A stretch of DNA of 64,000 nucleotides from Alicycliphilus denitrificans_A (GTDB lineage Bacteria; Pseudomonadota; Gammaproteobacteria; Burkholderiales; Burkholderiaceae_C), in the NCBI RefSeq assembly GCF_044792555.1, contig NZ_CP126238.1:1612001-1676000 (forward strand), written 5' to 3'. A program made the position numbers and the translations under genes. Below are positions 7,400 to 16,308 of this stretch, in pieces; the stretch's first letter is position 1; each line of letters starts with the position of its first letter. Under the pieces are notes generated by a model, which had not been told where the DNA came from, did no database searches, and saw only the letters and a program-made list of their open reading frames with translations.

Positions 7400-8869
7400 T
7401 CAGTCGAGTTGGCCTTGGCAGACGTACTTGGTGTGCAGGTAGTCGTCCAGCCCGTGCGTCGATCCCTCGCGCCCGTAGCCCGACTCCTTCACGCCGCCAA
7501 AGGGTGCGGCCTCGGCCGAGATGGCGCCCTCGTTGATGCCGACGATGCCCGATTCGAGCGCATCGGCCACGCGCCAGATGCGGCGCACGTCCTGGCTGTA
7601 GAAGTAGGCGGCCAGGCCGAAGGGCGTGTCGTTGGCGGCCCGGACCACCTCGTCCTCGCTGTCGAACCGGGTCAGCGGCGCCACGGGGCCGAAGGTCTCC
7701 TCGCAGGCGCAGGCCATGCTGGAGTCGGCGCCGGTGAGCACGGTGGGGGCGTAGTAGGTGGGGCCCAGGGCCGGCAGACGCTGGCCGCCCGTGAGCACCT
7801 TGGCGCCCTTGGCGATGGCGTCCTGCACATGGCGCTCGATCTTCTCCACGGCGCGGTCGTTGATCATGGGGCCGATCTGCGAGGCCGGGTCGCTGGCCGG
7901 CCCGACCTTGAGCGCGGCCACGCGTGCGGCGAGCTTTTGCGCAAACGCATCGAACACGCCGCGCTGCACGAACACGCGGTTCGGGCAGACGCAGGTCTGG
8001 CCGCCGTTCCGGAACTTGGCGGCCATGAAGCCTTCGACGGCGGCGTCCACGTCGGCGTCGTCGAACACGATGAAGGGGGCGTTGCCGCCGAGCTCGAGCG
8101 AGAGTTTTTTCAGCGTATCGGCGCTGCGCCGCGCCAGGTGCTTGCCCACGGGCGTGGAGCCGGTGAAGGTGATCTTGCGCACGCGCGGGTCGTCGAGCCA
8201 CACATCGACCACCTCGGGCGTCTTCTCGCGCGAGGCGGTGACGATGTTGAGCACGCCCGCGGGCACGCCCGCCTCCTGCGCCAGCAGCACCAGGGCCAGG
8301 GAGGTGAGCGGCGTGTCCTCGGCGGGCTTGCAGACCACGGTGCAGCCGGCGGCCAGGGCGGGGGCGATCTTGCGCGCGATCATCGCGGCGGGAAAGTTCC
8401 ACGGCGTGATGGCGGCCACCACGCCCACGGGCTCGCGCAGCGCGAACATGCGCCGGCCCGGCACGGGCGCGGGAATGAGCTCGCCGTTCATGCGCGTGGC
8501 CTCCTCGCCGAACCATTCGATGTAGCTGGCGGCGTAGGCGACCTCGCCCTTGCCCTCGGCCAGGGGCTTGCCCTGTTCGCGGGAAATGAGCTTGCCCAGG
8601 TCGTCCTGGTGCGCCATCACGAGGTCGTGCCAGCGCTTGATGATGGCCGCGCGCTGCTTGGCCGGCAGCTTGCGCCAGGCGGGGAAGGCGGCGTGCGCGG
8701 CGGCTAGCGCGGCGCGGGCCTCGGCCGCGCCCGAGTCGGGCACCTCGGTGATGAGGGCGCCGGTGGCCGGGTCGGTCACGGCCAGGCGCGCGGCGGGCGT
8801 GGCGGTCCAGGCGCCGTTGATGAAGTTGGCGCTGCGGATCAGCTCGGTGCGGGTCAGGGTCAGAGGCAT
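7400..8869 (-). CDS. NAD(P)-dependent succinate-/alpha-ketoglutarate-semialdehyde dehydrogenase
   Basis: A 489-residue aldehyde dehydrogenase. Seen: the GabD-like N-terminus (INGAW), TPWNFPAAMIARKIAPALAAGCT, the NAD-binding FTGSTPVGKHL, the general base in LELGGNAPFIVF, the catalytic cysteine in NGGQTCVCPNR, and EETFGPVAPLTRF near the C-terminus. Family members oxidise succinate semialdehyde or 2,5-dioxopentanoate. Placement between a GarD-like dehydratase and an aldolase suggests it handles a semialdehyde from sugar-diacid catabolism. The exact substrate remains open. Confidence 0.88.
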   Translation of the reverse strand: MPLTLTRTELIRSANFINGAWTATPAARLAVTDPATGALITEVPDSGAAEARAALAAAHAAFPAWRKLPAKQRAAIIKRWHDLVMAHQDDLGKLISREQGKPLAEGKGEVAYAASYIEWFGEEATRMNGELIPAPVPGRRMFALREPVGVVAAITPWNFPAAMIARKIAPALAAGCTVVCKPAEDTPLTSLALVLLAQEAGVPAGVLNIVTASREKTPEVVDVWLDDPRVRKITFTGSTPVGKHLARRSADTLKKLSLELGGNAPFIVFDDADVDAAVEGFMAAKFRNGGQTCVCPNRVFVQRGVFDAFAQKLAARVAALKVGPASDPASQIGPMINDRAVEKIERHVQDAIAKGAKVLTGGQRLPALGPTYYAPTVLTGADSSMACACEETFGPVAPLTRFDSEDEVVRAANDTPFGLAAYFYSQDVRRIWRVADALESGIVGINEGAISAEAAPFGGVKESGYGREGSTHGLDDYLHTKYVCQGQLD

Positions 8870-8876
8870 GGCTTTG

Positions 8877-8932
8877 AATAAAATTGGCCTCCAGCGCTTA
8901 TTGGTAAAGCGCTGGCAGCTATTGTTTCAGGA
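8877..8932 (+). repeat. Dispersed stem-loop repeat (copy between ALDH and garD)
   Basis: AAAATTGGCC is followed by the hairpin CCAGCGCTT (8891-8899) / AAGCGCTGG (8907-8915) and then CAGCTATTGTTTC. This is the cleanest copy of a family seen about 13 times in the window. It lies within an operon, between two cotranscribed genes. Confidence 0.8.
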
Positions 8933-8935
8933 GTA

Positions 8936-10462
8936 TTAGCTGACGATGCCCAGGTGCCAGGGCACGAACTCATTGTCCCCCAGGCCCAGGGCTTCGCTCT
9001 TGGTGGGCTCGCCGCTGGCGTGGTGCAGGATCTGTTCGAAGATGCGCCGGCCCATCTCGGCCACCGTGCATTCTCCATCGACGATCAGGCCGCAGTTGAT
9101 GTCCATGTCCTCCGAAAGGCGTTGGTACATGGGCGTGTTGCTGGCCAGCTTCATGGTGGGCGCGGGCTTGCTGCCGAACATGGAGCCGCGCCCGGTGGTA
9201 AAGCAGATCAGGTTGGCGCCGCTGGCGATCTGGCCCGTGGCGGCCACGGGGTCGTAGCCGGGCGAGTCCATGAAGACGAAGCCGCTCTCGGTGATGGGCT
9301 CGGCGTATTCGTAGACCGCGCGCAACGGCGTGGTGCCGCCCTTCATGGCGCTGCCCAGCGACTTCTCGAAGATGTTGGCCAGGCCGCCGGCCTGGTTGCC
9401 GTGGCCCACCACGCCGTTGAACTGCGCGTTCTGGCCGGCGGCGTAGCGCTCCCACCAGGCCAGGCGGTCGAGCAGCTTCTGGCCCACCGCGGGGCTGATG
9501 GCGCGGCGCGTGAGCATGAACTCCACGCCGTGGATCTCGGGCGTCTCGCTCAGGATGGCCGTGCCGCCGTGGCGCACCAGGATGTCCATGGCCGCGCCCA
9601 GCGCCGGGTTGGCGGTGATGCCGGAGAAGCCGTCCGAGCCGCCGCATTCCAGGCCGATCTTGAGGTGGCTGGCACTCACCGGCTGGCGCCGCGCCTGGTT
9701 GGCGATCGGCAGCATTTCCGCTATGGCCTTGATGCCCGCCTCTATGGTGACGCGCGTGCCGCCCACTTCTTGCATCACCATGGTGCGCAGCAGCCGGCCT
9801 TCCTGCAGGCCCTGCGACTGCACCAGCCCATCGACCTGGTTGCGCTCGCAGCCCAGGCCGACGATGAGCACGCCCGCCAGGTTGGGGTGGCGCGCATAGC
9901 CGGCCAGCGTGCGGCGCAGCACGTCGAAATGCTCGCTCGGCGAGGACATGCCGCAGCCGCTGGTTTGGGCAAAGGCCACCACGCCATCGACGTTGGGAAA
10001 GGCCGCCAGCCGCTCGGGCGTGAAGTGCGCGGCGATATGCCGGATTACCGTGGCCGAGCAATTCACCGACGACAGGATGCCGATGAAGTTGCGCGTGCCC
10101 ACTCGGCCGTCGGCGCGCACAAAGCCCTGGAACGTGGCGCGCTGCGCTTCAGGCACGTAGTCGACGGGCTGGACATCCGCGCCGAAGGCCGGGTCGCGGT
10201 AGTAGTCCACGATCTTCAGGTTGTGGCTGTGCACGTAGTCGCCCGGCTCCAGGTCGCGCGTGGCCACGCCGATCACGGTGTCGTACTTCTTCACCTGCTC
10301 GCCCTCGGCGATGCGGCGCGCGGCGACCTTGTGCCCAGGAGGCACCTGGGCGCGCGTGCGCACGCCCAGCTCGGGAATCTCCTGGCCCAGCGCCAGCGCG
10401 GTCTTGGCGACGTACACGTTGTCGTTGGGGTGCAGGTGCAGCAGCAGTGGATTGGGGCGCAT
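8936..10462 (-). CDS. garD: Altronate/galactarate dehydratase family (UxaA/GarD)
   Basis: A 508-residue protein from ATG 10462 with AAAGG upstream. It has an N-terminal SAF-type domain (to about residue 90, HPNDNVYVAK...), then the GarD core: GFVRADGRVGTRNFIGILSSVNCSATV, the cysteine-containing QTSGCGMSS, VGLGCERNQ, LECGGSDGFSGITANPALG, and GRGSMFGSKPAPTMKLASNT. Family members are Fe2+-dependent and dehydrate galactarate, altronate or related sugar acids. The gene starts 2 bp after the stop of the Bug binding protein, with the ALDH and aldolase genes downstream. The substrate (galactarate versus altronate) is not resolved by sequence reading alone. Confidence 0.85.
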   Translation of the reverse strand: MRPNPLLLHLHPNDNVYVAKTALALGQEIPELGVRTRAQVPPGHKVAARRIAEGEQVKKYDTVIGVATRDLEPGDYVHSHNLKIVDYYRDPAFGADVQPVDYVPEAQRATFQGFVRADGRVGTRNFIGILSSVNCSATVIRHIAAHFTPERLAAFPNVDGVVAFAQTSGCGMSSPSEHFDVLRRTLAGYARHPNLAGVLIVGLGCERNQVDGLVQSQGLQEGRLLRTMVMQEVGGTRVTIEAGIKAIAEMLPIANQARRQPVSASHLKIGLECGGSDGFSGITANPALGAAMDILVRHGGTAILSETPEIHGVEFMLTRRAISPAVGQKLLDRLAWWERYAAGQNAQFNGVVGHGNQAGGLANIFEKSLGSAMKGGTTPLRAVYEYAEPITESGFVFMDSPGYDPVAATGQIASGANLICFTTGRGSMFGSKPAPTMKLASNTPMYQRLSEDMDINCGLIVDGECTVAEMGRRIFEQILHHASGEPTKSEALGLGDNEFVPWHLGIVS

Positions 10463-10464
10463 GG

Positions 10465-11454
10465 TCAACCTTTCATCAGCTCACGCAGCTTGAGCTTGTC
10501 GATGAGCAAGGTCTCCTTCTGGTAGACGGTGTTCACGTATTTCTCGTAGTCAGGGCCGTCCAGGTACAGCAGCGGCGCGTCGAGCTTCTCGGCCACGGCC
10601 TTGAACTCGGGGCTGGCCACGGCCTGGCGGAAGGCATCGCGCAGCCTGGCCAATACGGCGGGGTCCAGGCCCTTGGGCGCGCCGATGCCGTTGGGGGCGT
10701 CCACCACCACGTTGTAGCCCAGGTCCTTGAGCGTGGGCGTGTCCTTGAAGCGGGCGGTGCGCTGCTCGCCCCAGGTGGCCAGCAGGCGCAGCTTGCCAGC
10801 CTCCACATGCGGGGCCCAGGAGCTGGAATCGGCCAGCGCATCCACATGGCCGCCCAGCACGCCCTGCAGCGCCTCGGCGCCGCCCTTGTAGGGCACATGG
10901 TTGAGCTGTATGCCGGCGGCCATGGCGAATTCCTCCATGCCCACATGGGTGGCGCCGCCCACGCCCGCGTGGGCATAGGTCACCTGGCCAGGCTTTGCCT
11001 TGGCGGCGGCGACGAAGTCCTGCAGCGTCTTGAACGGCGAGGCGGCCGGCACGGCGATGCCAAAGGTCTGGCCGGAGGTGCGTGCGATGTAGCTGAAGTC
11101 CTTGCGCGGATCGGCCTGCAGGGTGCCCAGCTGCGAGAAGCGCGTGACCGAGATCGGGATCTGGCCGATGGTGTAGCCGTCGGGCTTGGCCGCTGCCAGC
11201 GCCTTGGCGCCGATCATGCCCGAGGCGCCGGCGCGGTTCTCCACGGCGATGGCCTGGCCCAGCACGCGGCCGGCCACGGTGCACAGCGCGCGCATCGACT
11301 GGTCGGCCGTGCCGCCGGCGGGCCAGGGGCAGATGAAGGTGATGGGGCGCTCGGGCCAGGCCTGGGCGAACAGGTGCCTGGAGCTGGTGGTGAGGGCGGC
11401 GGCGCCAAGTGCGCCGAAGACGAATTGACGGCGGCTACTGCGTGGGGTCTGCAT
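10465..11454 (-). CDS. Bug-family (TctC-like) periplasmic solute-binding protein
   Basis: A 329-residue protein with a twin-arginine signal (SSRRQFVFGALGAAAL) and cleavage near AQA-WP. Typical Bug features follow: RPITFICPWPAGGTADQSMRAL, VENRAGASGMIGAKALAAAKPDGYT, VPYKGGAEALQGVLGGHVDA and NGIGAPKGLD. Bug proteins capture carboxylates for tripartite tricarboxylate transporters or act as orphan sensors; no TctA/TctB genes are adjacent. It is the first gene of the garD operon, so its ligand is probably the sugar diacid. It is divergent from a LysR gene across a 144-bp region. Confidence 0.88.
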   Translation of the reverse strand: MQTPRSSRRQFVFGALGAAALTTSSRHLFAQAWPERPITFICPWPAGGTADQSMRALCTVAGRVLGQAIAVENRAGASGMIGAKALAAAKPDGYTIGQIPISVTRFSQLGTLQADPRKDFSYIARTSGQTFGIAVPAASPFKTLQDFVAAAKAKPGQVTYAHAGVGGATHVGMEEFAMAAGIQLNHVPYKGGAEALQGVLGGHVDALADSSSWAPHVEAGKLRLLATWGEQRTARFKDTPTLKDLGYNVVVDAPNGIGAPKGLDPAVLARLRDAFRQAVASPEFKAVAEKLDAPLLYLDGPDYEKYVNTVYQKETLLIDKLKLRELMKG

Positions 11455-11519
11455 GCATGTCTCCTATTTGCGGGGGGCTGACATAAGGATCAGTCGGCCC
11501 GCATTGTTCGGTGCTGCGG

Positions 11520-11569
11520 CATAACAATCCAATGAAAATACCGACTTGCTACATTGCAAAATGGTTATG
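11520..11569. promoter_or_regulatory. Divergent promoter region with CATAAC/GTTATG inverted repeat
   Basis: CATAAC (11520-11525) and GTTATG (11564-11569) form a widely spaced inverted repeat between the Bug/garD operon and its divergent lysR gene. The location fits a LysR recognition/activation region. The motif is short, so this is tentative. Confidence 0.3.
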
Positions 11570-11598
11570 AATCTGATGGCGCACAAGGAGTCCTGGCG

Positions 11599-12645
11599 AT
11601 GGCACAGATAGACCGCGTACTGCGCAGCAACCTTAAGCTGCGCCACCTGCAGATGCTGGTGGCGCTGGACCAGTTTCAGCACCTGGGGCGGGCGGCCGAG
11701 TTTTTGTCGCTGACGCAGCCCGCCGTCTCCAAGACGCTGGCCGAGATCGAGTCCATGTTCGGCCTGCCGCTGTTCGAGCGCTCCACGCGCGGCACCAGGC
11801 CCACGGCGGCGGGGGCGAGCGTGGTGCGCTTCGCGCGCTCGGTGCTCGCGGGCTACGAGCGCACGCGCGACGAGATCGCCGCCGAGGCCAGCGGCGCCAG
11901 CGGCCGCACCAGCGTGGGCGCCATGGTGTCGGCCACGCCGGTGCTGCTGGCGCAGGCCGTGGAGCGGCTCAAGGCGCGCTCCAGCCGCACCACGGTGCTC
12001 ATCGAGGAGGGCGACCTTGCACGCCTTTTACCGAAGCTGCGCCTGGGCGAGCTGGACCTGTTCGTGGGCCGCCTGGAACCCGCCTATGCCTCGCCTGACC
12101 TGGAGACCGAGCCGCTGTGCGAAGACCCCATGGTGGCCGTGGTGCGCCCCGGCCATGCGCTGGCGCGCAAGCGCGCCGTGCAATGGGCCGACCTGGCCGG
12201 GCAGCCCTGCGTGCTGCCGCCGCCCTGGGCCTCGCTGCGCGTGAAGCTGGAGCAGCAATTTTTTGCCCATGGCCTGCACCCGCCGGTGGACATTGTCGAG
12301 TCCGCCTCTTTTCTGTCGCAGCTCACATTCATGCACCAGCGCGGCGCCGTGGCCTTTATGGCGTGCAACGTGGCGCAGCATTTCGCGCAGCAGGGCATGC
12401 TGGCGCTGCTCAAGCTGCCCGTGCCGGTCGAACTGCCGCCCCTGGGCCTGATCACGCTGCGCGGGCAGCGGTTGACGCCGGTGACGGCGCTGCTGGTCGA
12501 GTGCCTGAAGGAGGGTGCGGCTCTCAGGGAGAGGCGCAGGAATCATCCAGCCCCGCCATCCCCGCGAACTTCTGCATGCGTGAACGCTTGTCCAGGCAGT
12601 CCTGGTGCCGGGCCTCGCGTGCCTTCTGTTGCGCCAGGCGCGTAG
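11599..12645 (+). CDS. LysR-family regulator of the garD-type operon
   Basis: The start chosen is ATG 11599 (MAQIDRVLRSNLKLRHLQML) with AAGGAG 9-14 bp upstream; the frame is open further upstream. The HTH is LGRAAEFLSLTQPAVSKTLAEIE and GLPLFERSTRGTRPT; the effector domain spans about 90-300. This is the GbpR/PcaQ-like LysR branch, with the conserved KLRHLQ start. It is divergent from the Bug/garD operon, its probable target. The last 40 or so residues (RERRRNHPAPPSP onward) run antisense into the patatin gene and look like read-through of a lost stop codon. Confidence 0.85.
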   Translation: MAQIDRVLRSNLKLRHLQMLVALDQFQHLGRAAEFLSLTQPAVSKTLAEIESMFGLPLFERSTRGTRPTAAGASVVRFARSVLAGYERTRDEIAAEASGASGRTSVGAMVSATPVLLAQAVERLKARSSRTTVLIEEGDLARLLPKLRLGELDLFVGRLEPAYASPDLETEPLCEDPMVAVVRPGHALARKRAVQWADLAGQPCVLPPPWASLRVKLEQQFFAHGLHPPVDIVESASFLSQLTFMHQRGAVAFMACNVAQHFAQQGMLALLKLPVPVELPPLGLITLRGQRLTPVTALLVECLKEGAALRERRRNHPAPPSPRTSACVNACPGSPGAGPRVPSVAPGA

Positions 12646-13576
12646 TCTGTGCACGCTCGGCCTGCAGCTGGCTGATGCGCGCGCGGATCTGCGCCATGGC
12701 GGCCAGGGCGGCCTTCTCGCCCTCCACGATGGCGCTGGCGCGCTGGTTGAAGTCCACCGGGCCCATGTCCAGCACCTGCGGGCGTATGACCACGTCGGCA
12801 CGCGCCAGCTCGGCCTGGCCGAGCTTCTGGCCCATGATGGCAATCGACTGGTTCAATGCCCCCAGCATATGTTCCGGTGTCTTGCCCCGGGCCTTGCTGG
12901 AGATGTCCACGGCGATCACCAGGTCGGCGCCCAGCTGGCGCGTGGCATCCACGGGCACGGGGCTGACGATGCCGCCATCGACGAAATGGTATTTGCCTAT
13001 GGCCACGGGCTGGAACACGCCGGGGATGCTGCTGGAGGCGCGTACCGCCTGGCCGGTATTGCCGCGCGCGAACACGGTGCGCTCGCCGTCCTCCAGGCGC
13101 GTGGCCACGGCAACGAAGGGCTTGGGCAGCTGTTCCAGCGGTTTGCGCTGCACTTGTGCGTTGACATAGTCCTCCAGCTTCTGGCCCTGCACCAGGCCGC
13201 CCGAGGACAGCTGCAGGTCGCGGATCTTGGCCTCGTCCAGCGCCACGGCCTTTTCCTGCAGCTCGAAGGCGTCCATGCCGCTGGCGTAGAGCGCCCCGAC
13301 CACGCTGCCCGCGCTGGTGCCCGCCACTACCGACGGCGCCAGGCCATTCGCCTCCAGCATCTTGATCACGCCGATATGCGCAAAGCCCTTGGCCGCGCCA
13401 CCGCCCAGGGCGATGCCGATCTTGATCGGCGCGGCCGGAGTGCTTGCCTCGGCTTCGCGGGTGGCCGCGGGCTGGCTTGGCCCAGGGCTGCTGCATGCTG
13501 CCAGGCCGGCCAGGCTGAAGGCCGCCAGCGGGCGCCAAAAAGCACGCCTGCGCGTGCCAAGAAATCCTGCATTCAT
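12524..13576 (-). CDS. Patatin-like phospholipase, lipoprotein
   Basis: A 350-residue protein with a lipoprotein signal (lipobox LAAC near residue 28). The patatin domain has the oxyanion loop GGGAAKGFAHIG, the nucleophile elbow GTSAGS, and the catalytic Asp in FVDGGIVSPVPV. The C-terminal ~70 residues are helical and charged. It is probably anchored in a membrane facing the periplasm and hydrolyses lipid acyl esters; the substrate is unknown. It converges with the LysR gene and overlaps its 3' end by 122 bp. Confidence 0.87.
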   Translation of the reverse strand: MNAGFLGTRRRAFWRPLAAFSLAGLAACSSPGPSQPAATREAEASTPAAPIKIGIALGGGAAKGFAHIGVIKMLEANGLAPSVVAGTSAGSVVGALYASGMDAFELQEKAVALDEAKIRDLQLSSGGLVQGQKLEDYVNAQVQRKPLEQLPKPFVAVATRLEDGERTVFARGNTGQAVRASSSIPGVFQPVAIGKYHFVDGGIVSPVPVDATRQLGADLVIAVDISSKARGKTPEHMLGALNQSIAIMGQKLGQAELARADVVIRPQVLDMGPVDFNQRASAIVEGEKAALAAMAQIRARISQLQAERAQTTRLAQQKAREARHQDCLDKRSRMQKFAGMAGLDDSCASP

Positions 13577-13640
13577 AGCGGCGGGGAGTATAGGGGGGGT
13601 GCTTTGCCTCTGTGTCAGCAGTGTTGTTGCATTGCAGTAA

Positions 13641-13702
13641 ATTTAATATAAAAACAGCTGCTAACGCTTTTTGGTAAAGCGTCAGCAGCTATCAAATAAA
13701 GA
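13641..13702 (+). repeat. Dispersed stem-loop repeat (longest stem)
   Basis: AGCTGCTAACGCTTT (13656-13670) pairs with AAAGCGTCAGCAGCT (13676-13690), with one mismatch across a 5-nt loop, flanked by A/T-rich ends. It lies between the patatin gene and the dehydrogenase, which are both on the minus strand, and could end or stabilise a transcript. Confidence 0.8.
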
Positions 13703-13721
13703 GTCAATGTGGGCGCGGTCT

Positions 13722-14810
13722 TCAGCCCTTGGCAATCCGGGCTGCAATGGCCTCGCCCACCTGCTGGGTGCTGGCCTGGCCGCCCAGGTCGGGCGTGCGC
13801 GGGCCGGTCTTGATGACCTCTTCGATGGCGGCCACGATGGCGTCGTGCGCGGCGCGGCCAGCGCCCTGGCCCTGGGTCAGGAAGTCCAGCATCAGCGCGC
13901 CGGACCAGACCATGGCAATCGGGTTGGCGATGTTCTTGCCGTAGATGTCGGGCGCCGAGCCATGCACCGGCTCGAACAGGCTGGGGAAGCCGCGCTCGGG
14001 GTTCAGGTTGGCCGACGGCGCCAGGCCTATGGTGCCGGTGGTGGCCGGCCCCAGGTCGGACAGGATGTCGCCAAACAGGTTGGTGGCGGCCACCACGTCA
14101 AAGCGCCCCGGCTGCAGCACGAAGCGTGCGGTCAGGATGTCGATGTGCTGCTTGTCCAGCGCCACGTCGGGGTAGTCCTTGGCCACATCGTCTGCGCGCT
14201 GGTCCCACCAGGGCATGCTGATGGCGATGCCGTTGCTCTTGGTGGCCAGGGTCACGTGCTTCTTCGGGCGGCTCTGGGCCAGGTCGAAGGCGAACTTGAG
14301 CAGGCGGTTGGCGCCGTGGCGCGAGTAGACCGATTCCTGGATCACGATTTCGCGCTCGGTGCCTTCGTACATCACGCCGCCCAGCGAGGTGTACTCGCCC
14401 TCGGTGTTTTCGCGCACCACGTAGTAGTCGATGTCGCCTGGCTTCCTGCCCGCCAGCGGGCAGGGCACTCCCTCGAACAGGCGCACCGGGCGCAGGTTGA
14501 TGTACTGGTCGAATTCGCGGCGGAACTTCAGCAGCGAACCCCACAGCGAGACATGGTCGGGCACGGTGGCCGGCCAGCCCACGGCGCCGAAGAAGATAGC
14601 GTCCATGCCCGAGAGCTGGGCCTTCCAGTCGTCGGGCATCATCTTGCCGTGCTGCGCGTAGTAGTCGCAGTGTGCCCAGTCAAAGTGGTGCAGCTCCAGC
14701 GCCAGGCCGAAGCGCTGGGCGGCGGCCTGTACGGCGCGCAGGCCTTCGGGCATGACTTCCTTGCCAATGCCGTCGCCGGGCAGGACTGCGATCTTGTAAG
14801 TGGCTTGCAT
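13722..14810 (-). CDS. Tartrate dehydrogenase/decarboxylase (D-malate dehydrogenase)
   Basis: A 362-residue isocitrate/isopropylmalate-dehydrogenase-family enzyme. Start ATG 14810 (MQATYKIAVLPGDGIGKEV) has GGAG upstream. Family signatures include LRPVRLFEGVPCPLAGRKPGDIDYYVVRENTEGEY, the catalytic Y/K region, and NLFGDILSDLGPATTGTIGLAPSANLNP. The TtuC/DmlA branch oxidises D-malate, L-tartrate or meso-tartrate with NAD, giving pyruvate or oxaloglycolate. The divergent LysR gene is of the DmlR type, which supports D-malate/tartrate use. Single-gene unit. Confidence 0.9.
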   Translation of the reverse strand: MQATYKIAVLPGDGIGKEVMPEGLRAVQAAAQRFGLALELHHFDWAHCDYYAQHGKMMPDDWKAQLSGMDAIFFGAVGWPATVPDHVSLWGSLLKFRREFDQYINLRPVRLFEGVPCPLAGRKPGDIDYYVVRENTEGEYTSLGGVMYEGTEREIVIQESVYSRHGANRLLKFAFDLAQSRPKKHVTLATKSNGIAISMPWWDQRADDVAKDYPDVALDKQHIDILTARFVLQPGRFDVVAATNLFGDILSDLGPATTGTIGLAPSANLNPERGFPSLFEPVHGSAPDIYGKNIANPIAMVWSGALMLDFLTQGQGAGRAAHDAIVAAIEEVIKTGPRTPDLGGQASTQQVGEAIAARIAKG

Positions 14811-14902
14811 GTTGTGGTTCTCCAAGAGGTGGTGGCCGCCATTGTTCACTGATGACGAGATCCATACAATGCGCGGTTCTGTGGTTCTACTGTTCACGCT
14901 TC

Positions 14903-15847
14903 GTGCAGAAAATCCCGCCTACTGAAGATTTGCGCGTCTTCTGCACCGTGGTGCGCAAGGCCAGCTTTGCCGCGGCGGCGCAGGCGCTGGCGGCCTCGCC
15001 GGCCTATGTGAGCAAGCGCATCCGCCTGCTGGAGCACGAGCTGGGCGTGCCGCTGCTGCACCGCACCACGCGCCGCGTGACCGTCACCGACCAGGGCGAG
15101 CGGGTATTCCACTGGGCGCAGCGCATCCTCGACGACATGGACCAGCTCATGCAGGAGGTGGCCGTCACACGGCGCGAGCCGCAGGGGCTGCTGCGCGTCT
15201 CCAGCAGCTTCGGCTTTGGCCGCAACGTGGTGGCGCCCGTGCTCTCGCACCTGGTGCAGCGCCACCCGGGCCTGCAGGTGCGGCTGGAGGTGTTCGACCG
15301 GCTGGTGGACGTGGCCGGCGAGGGCTTTGACCTGGATGTGCGCGTGGGCGACGAGATCGCCCCGCACCTGATCGCGCGGCGCCTGGCCGACAACCACCGC
15401 GTGCTCTGCGCCGCACCCGATTACCTGGCGCGCCGGGGCACGCCGCGCACGCCGGCCGAGCTGCCCATGCACGACTGCCTGGTGATCAAGGAGCGCGACC
15501 ATCCGTTTGGCGTATGGCGCCTGCGCGCGGGCGCGCAGGAAGAGACGGTGAAGGTGACCGGGCCGCTGTCGGCCAACAACGGCGAGATGGTGGTGCAGTG
15601 GGCCGTCCATGGGCGCGGCATTGCGCTGCGCTCGCTATGGGATGTGGGTGCCCACCTGGAGGCGGGGCGCCTGGTGCAGCTGCTGCCCGAGTGGCGCCAG
15701 GAGGCCAACATCTGGGCCGTCTACCCCACGCCGCTGGAGCGTTCGGCCAAGGTACGGGTGTGCGTGGAGTTCTTGCAGGAGTATTTTGCCAAGGGCCGGC
15801 TTGGGCGGGCCGCCGCGCCTTGGCCTACCCCGCCAGCGCCGCCTTGA
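14903..15847 (+). CDS. LysR-family regulator, DmlR-like
   Basis: The start is uncertain. GTG 14903 gives MQKIPPTEDLRVFCTVVRKASFAAAAQAL, the usual N-terminus of this branch, while ATG 14852 in the same frame would add 17 residues. HTH: FAAAAQALAASPAYVSKRIRLLE and LGVPLLHRTTRRVTVTDQG. The effector domain follows, with the DmlR-like motif NNGEMVVQWAVHGRGIALRSLWDV. It is divergent from the tartrate/D-malate dehydrogenase gene, its likely target. The 3' end overlaps yqeY on the opposite strand by 23 bp. Confidence 0.83.
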   Translation: MQKIPPTEDLRVFCTVVRKASFAAAAQALAASPAYVSKRIRLLEHELGVPLLHRTTRRVTVTDQGERVFHWAQRILDDMDQLMQEVAVTRREPQGLLRVSSSFGFGRNVVAPVLSHLVQRHPGLQVRLEVFDRLVDVAGEGFDLDVRVGDEIAPHLIARRLADNHRVLCAAPDYLARRGTPRTPAELPMHDCLVIKERDHPFGVWRLRAGAQEETVKVTGPLSANNGEMVVQWAVHGRGIALRSLWDVGAHLEAGRLVQLLPEWRQEANIWAVYPTPLERSAKVRVCVEFLQEYFAKGRLGRAAAPWPTPPAPP

Positions 15848-16271
15848 CCGCGCTTGACACCAGGCCCATCTCGGCCTTGCCGGCCAGGCGCGTCTTGACC
15901 ACGCCCATGACCTTGCCCATGTCGCCCGGGCCCTTGGCGCCCACTTCGGCCACGATGGCCTGGACGGCCTGCAGGATCTCGGCCTCGGACATGCGCGCGG
16001 GCAGGTAGGCCTGCAGCACGGCAACTTCAGCCTTTTCCTTGTCGGCCAGGTCCTGGCGGCCCGCGCCCTCGAAGGCGGTGATGCTGTCCTTGCGCTGCTT
16101 GATGAGCTTGTCCACGATGGCGACGACGGCCGCATCGTCGAGCGTGATGCGCTCGTCCACTTCCTTTTGCTTCATGGCCGCCTGCAGCAGGCGGATCGTG
16201 CCCAGGCGCTCGCTGTCCTTGGCGCGCATGGCGTTCTTCATGTCTTCGGTGATCTGGTCTTTGAGGCTCAT
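15825..16271 (-). CDS. GatB/YqeY domain protein
   Basis: A 148-residue protein. ATG 16271 (MSLKDQITEDMKNAMRAKD) has GGAAG 7-11 bp upstream and is preferred to the upstream ATG at 16286. The YqeY fold resembles the tRNA-binding tail of GatB; motifs RLLQAAMKQKEVD and YLPARMSEAEI are family-typical. It lies downstream of rpsU on the same strand, a common association. A terminator and a MITE-like inverted repeat separate the two, so coupling here may be weak. The precise role is not established in the family. Confidence 0.88.
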   Translation of the reverse strand: MSLKDQITEDMKNAMRAKDSERLGTIRLLQAAMKQKEVDERITLDDAAVVAIVDKLIKQRKDSITAFEGAGRQDLADKEKAEVAVLQAYLPARMSEAEILQAVQAIVAEVGAKGPGDMGKVMGVVKTRLAGKAEMGLVSSAVKAALAG

Positions 16272-16308
16272 GGCAGCTTCCTTCAATCAGTGGGTGGCCG
16301 GGGGACAG

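Noticed and set aside
6128..8707. Long plus-strand open frame opposite the aldolase and ALDH genes
   Set aside because: Low-complexity Gly/Ala/His/Arg shadow of recognised minus-strand enzymes, with no recognisable motif.
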